Source: Struthidea cinerea (Eukaryota > Chordata > Aves > Passeriformes > Corcoracidae). From it: 64,000 nucleotides of DNA. The stretch lies in NCBI GenBank assembly GCA_013397865.1, contig VZTI01000560.1, forward strand, positions 62,001 to 126,000. Reading direction: 5' to 3'. The position numbers and the translations under genes were made by a program. Positions 60,301-64,000 of the stretch are shown here, one piece after another (positions within the stretch are counted from its first letter, which is position 1; each line of letters starts with the position of its first letter). A model generated the notes under the pieces. The model worked only from the letters and a program-made list of their open reading frames with translations, had not been told where the DNA came from and made no database searches.

Positions 60301-62879
60301 TATCCTAGGAACTCAGTGTTATTCCCAATACACAGAAGAGAAGCTACAACTTTTCAAGGTCAACTGAATGTCTCAAATTAGGAAGGAGAAAAGTAAAAAA
60401 ACAAAAAAGTCTTTATTCTCTGCCCTAGCTGAAAACATTTTCAGCAAAAAATTGCAAACAAATACTTGCAAAATTGCCATATATTTTTGTGCTGTAATCC
60501 TAAAAGAGCAGCACTGCTATACCTGCATAGAGCCCCTCTGAAGAGACAGGTCAATAAAGTTAATCTGCTTTGAGTGGATGACAAAGACAGCCTTAAGGGA
60601 CAGAGAGTCACCCAAAGCACATGACCCCCGTGTATACGGAGTGGACAGTGTTCAGTAGACTGGGAATCTCCACCCAGTCCCCTGGTGCCTGGATTCAGTG
60701 CTTTAGCTCACAAAGAAATCTGTGCCCAAAATGTAATCTTCTCCTCACTTTTCCCTATGCTGCAGGATCCCCTATGAAAGCAGGTTCTCAATACAGAAAT
60801 AAACTTCATGACAGAGGAATTTTTATTGTCAGCTAGTCTGACCTAATGACAATGGCTTTACCAGAAAATTACCATCAGTTCTGAAGTCTCCTAAAGGTGC
60901 ATAGCTTTTTAGTTTTGATTCATAGAACTCCCTTCATCTATTGTTTTGTATGTACTGAATGGTCAAACTGGATAGATTGCAATACCTCTTACAATCAACA
61001 CAACTTGTTCAATGTGTAATAGGATCTAGCAGAAATTGCTATTTCTTTTAATGAACTCTGTATTTAAAAAAAACATATGTAAGTCAAACAACCAAGCCCC
61101 AGGCTCTGATCACCAATTAATTCCATTAAAAACATAATAATTTGCACAACATGGAATTTACACAACTCAACTGATTCCTTCAGTTACTCCAGGCTAAAAT
61201 ACCTTTAACCACAAAAAAACAAGTTGCAGTAATGATGGGGTGTATACATGTATGCATAAATAGAACAGCAGTTATAATCAGCAGAGTTTTCTCTCTTAAC
61301 CTTGTGTTGAAAAAAAAAATTGTATTAAAATGAAAAAGATGATATTTCAATCAGCAGACACTGATTCTGAAACCTTTATTCACCTTGGCAGCATTAACTA
61401 AGGAAAAGAACCCTTACTAATAAGGACTAATGCTGGCTTTGCTAAAGCAGTAATTTTCATTTGAGGAACACAAAAGGCTTAGTACAACATCTACTAAAAT
61501 AAAGTTCTTCAAAATTGTCAAAACCATGTCTGATGGCTTCCAGTATGTTTCTGTCTGTGCTGTGTTCATTTGATTTTGAAACCATGCCGGTGCCTTTGAG
61601 GTAAATAACTTGTAATTCTTTTTCATAAAACTTGTATGAAAATCATTATTTCTCATATCTCAGAAGATTAGTGTAATTAATTTCTCAAATTTTCCCTAGA
61701 AATCTGTCTCTAATTTGTGATTCTGTTTTCTTCAAACAGCCAGAAAAACTAAAGCGAAGGAAGACAAGGGCATGCTGACAACCTAACTAGTATACTTCAC
61801 CTTTGAGTTTTGACACGTACCACTTGCTCTTTTGGTGGCAGCTCTGAGCTCTGTGGGCAAGGTCTCACACCTCCATTCTTCACAGAAGCCTAGTTATGAT
61901 TTTCTTCCAGTGGAAATGAATCCTGAGATAAACTTCTCTACTGCATATAAAGAAAAATGTAACACAGAAACGATGCAAACCACACTTCTACTTAGCATAT
62001 AGACTTGCAAAAAGGAAATAGGTGATTTCTGCCCCGATCTTGCATCCATGGAGGAGCCCTATGAGCTGCCTGACATACCCTGTCCATGCCCCAGAGAACC
62101 ATAGATAAAATGGTACACTGTAAAGTGATTCGGCCCAGTAGAAAAAAGGTAAAACCTTTTCTAACAGTGCGATTCAATAAGGCAAGTTATAAAATGCTGC
62201 TTTTGTAAGAGGTGTTATCAAACAAAGCAATTGTAATAAAAAACCCCTCCCACCACAGGTACTTTTGCCTGTAAATGAGCATGTACAAGACAAAACTTAA
62301 ACTAGGAGTTAAACATTGCTTTTCAATGGCAAAAACTTTTTGAAAACCTTATGTATACCACTAACAGCAACATTTATTCCTGAAAATCCTAGGTGTAAAG
62401 TCCCAGGACTAACACCTCCCCTTTTTTTTTGCATCCCCATGGTTGCCAACCTAGAAATGAAAGCATCTGGTTGGTTGTCCTTCCAAAAGGTGTAGCTATT
62501 TTTGCCTGCAACATGTATTTTCTTCATTGTTCATGATATATTAAAAATCAGGTTTTGTGGACTTTAATACTGCAGGGAGCTACTGTACTGACAGTCCTGG
62601 AGACTGTGATCCTATATTAATCTGATTTACATATTATGTAGTAGTACCACAGGGCTTTATGAAATACTTCAGAGAAGAGAAATTATGGGATATTCATCTC
62701 AGTAAATATTGAGTTTTTGATTCAGTTTTTAACCTGAAACCTCAGCCATCTATGACAGTAACAGACCATCTACAACACAAAATCAGAGATATTGCTGCAG
62801 TAAATATGACTCAGAGTTCTAATAATTTTAGTCAATATGTTTATGTTATCTTATTTTTACTGTGATAAATCTGTGTACA
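54306..62879. other. Intergenic AT-rich DNA, no gene seen
   Basis: About 8.6 kb without a recognisable gene, RNA or transposon. Contains a short (TTTTG)n at 55950-55966. Frames of up to 115 codons at 56788-57170 overlap in several phases and show no domain. GC-richer patches at 56220-56360 and 58390-58660 remain unassigned. Confidence 0.55.
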
Positions 62880-63160
62880 TTTACCAAGGTCAGAAAACGG
62901 AATTGTTCGACCTGGCCATTTACGCTGTCTTGCTCGGTATTTTAATGAATGTATTATTAAAACTTTTCTATTTAGCTGTCAGTAACACAGACTAATCAAT
63001 TCCTCTCTAATAATAAATGCATAGGTAAGCAGAGAGATTTAATGAGTTTTTTTTATTAAAAGGTTTTTTTGTTTTCCATTATTACTTCTTATAGTAAAAA
63101 TAATCATCATAATCATCATCTTAAAATAACATTTCTGAAAGAGGGAAATTTTAGTGAACT
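62880..63160. promoter_or_regulatory. Possible conserved non-coding element (CpG retention)
   Basis: Four CpGs fall within about 60 bp ('aaaacggaattgttcgacct', 'tttacgctgtc', 'tgctcggtat') in otherwise CpG-poor DNA. They are followed by AT motifs ('tttaatgaatgtattattaa', 'gactaatcaattcc', 'taataataaatgca') and an 'aatcatcataatcatcatc' run. This pattern suggests constrained regulatory DNA. Inference only. Confidence 0.3.
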
Positions 63161-64000
63161 TTAAAAGCATTTTGGTTATTAAAAATTTCCTACTTTATTT
63201 AAAATTAAGGCATTTGCAAATTATTTGAATTTGGCTAGCTGTTTTTATTCATAAATGATCCCTCTTGTTCTGATGAGCGTACAAGAAATAATGAAAAATA
63301 CTATCAACTAAAAAAGCATTGTAGTAAACTTTTTTTGTAATGTGACCCAAAAGGGAAAGATGTTTTACTCTTGTCTGAACTCATAAAATCTTTCATGTTA
63401 TTAAGATATCTTTGGTATCTTTTTTATTTTCATTATGCTCCAGAATATAGTTTTTTTCTTAAGTTATAAGATAATTATAAACACTGACTATGTCAGTCTT
63501 AAATTTGAAATATAAGCTTGTAGATGTAATTGGAGCACCTGTTTTTATGACAAGTCCGTGAGTAACTGAATTGTTTGTGAGCAGACCTGGGATTTCTCAC
63601 AGAGGCCTCATCTGTACCTGGGAGGCAGGGTGAACAATAAGGAATCTGGAGTTACGCCGTGCGAAATTCAATGTTCTGCCTTTCAGTTTACTCTTGGCAC
63701 ATCTGTCAATGTAAAGCAATCTCAACAACAAAGTCTTTTTCAGGTAGAACTGATGTTTTTGATTGCTTGTTTATTATACAACAAATTGAGAAACCAGTCA
63801 GCCAAAACATTTGTGAATTACTGTTACCTTTTTTTTGCATGATTGTTAAAGTGATAATGAAAAAAGCTTCAGAAAGTTTAATGTAAACATCTTCTAGTTC
63901 ATGGATATTCTTAATTTTAACTTAATTTATATACATTTTCTCTAAAAAAAATTAAAATAAGGAAAGTCCATGTGGAATGTAACTAAATATTCTAGTCTTT
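63161..64000. other. Intergenic AT-rich DNA to window end
   Basis: No gene or transposon recognised. Two overlapping frames (63630-63842 and 63659-63886) are open in different phases and neither resembles a known protein. Confidence 0.6.

Noticed and set aside
1..64000. tRNA, rRNA, snRNA, CRISPR arrays, bacterial-type operons
   Set aside because: None found on reading both strands; repeat content and base composition are those of a bird nuclear genome.

Overview
This window is AT-rich, gene-poor vertebrate nuclear DNA, almost certainly from a bird. The evidence is the interspersed repeats. There are three CR1-type LINE tails, two of which end in the ATTCTATG-like octamers typical of CR1. There are also several solo LTRs whose starts, ends and internal motifs match endogenous-retrovirus LTR families I know from bird genomes. 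I see no bacterial-style gene organisation, rRNA, tRNA, CRISPR array or recognisable multi-exon protein-coding gene. Nearly all open frames are under 120 codons, and many of those I checked begin at TTG or GTG rather than ATG. The longest lie inside LTRs or in unrecognised DNA. The window reads as an intergenic gene desert or the inside of a very long intron.

Layout. 1-5.4 kb: CR1 fragments (945-1125, 5050-5412), a short assembly gap (1883-1914) and an unexplained pair of 43-bp direct repeats (2996, 4352). 5.4-13.6 kb: mostly unique AT-rich DNA with a palindromic fossil transposon-like repeat (8838-8939) and a fresh 28-bp tandem duplication (10059-10113). 13.6-16.2 kb: two minus-strand ERVL-type solo LTRs of one family, the second bounded by a perfect 5-bp target-site duplication. 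16.2-23.5 kb: unique DNA. 23.56-24.17 kb: a plus-strand solo LTR with a perfect 6-bp duplication. 27.67-28.78 kb: a 1.1-kb plus-strand ERVL-type solo LTR with a perfect 5-bp duplication and an internal run of roughly 50-bp repeats. 28.85-29.05 kb: a small ATG-initiated frame for a secreted-looking, strongly basic, cysteine-containing peptide. 29-43.9 kb: unique DNA, simple repeats and a few GC-richer patches. 43.9-48 kb: two diverged minus-strand LTRs of one retroviral family. 49.5-51.4 kb: long T/G-rich and pyrimidine-rich tracts and a possible LTR remnant or exon. 53.5-54.3 kb: a CR1 3' portion. 54.3-64 kb: unique DNA with stretches that look like conserved non-coding elements.

The most interesting protein candidate is the 67-residue frame at 28846-29049. 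It has a strong Kozak context, a convincing signal peptide and a cationic mature part with four cysteines, and it starts 61 bp downstream of a same-strand LTR. It could be a degenerate or novel defensin-like host-defence peptide, or a chance frame. The most interesting non-coding candidates are stretches that keep several CpGs or homeodomain-type AT motifs in otherwise CpG-poor DNA (6640-7020, 17340-17470, 31060-31460, 52600-52990, 62880-63160). Their conservation is inferred from composition only and was not measured.
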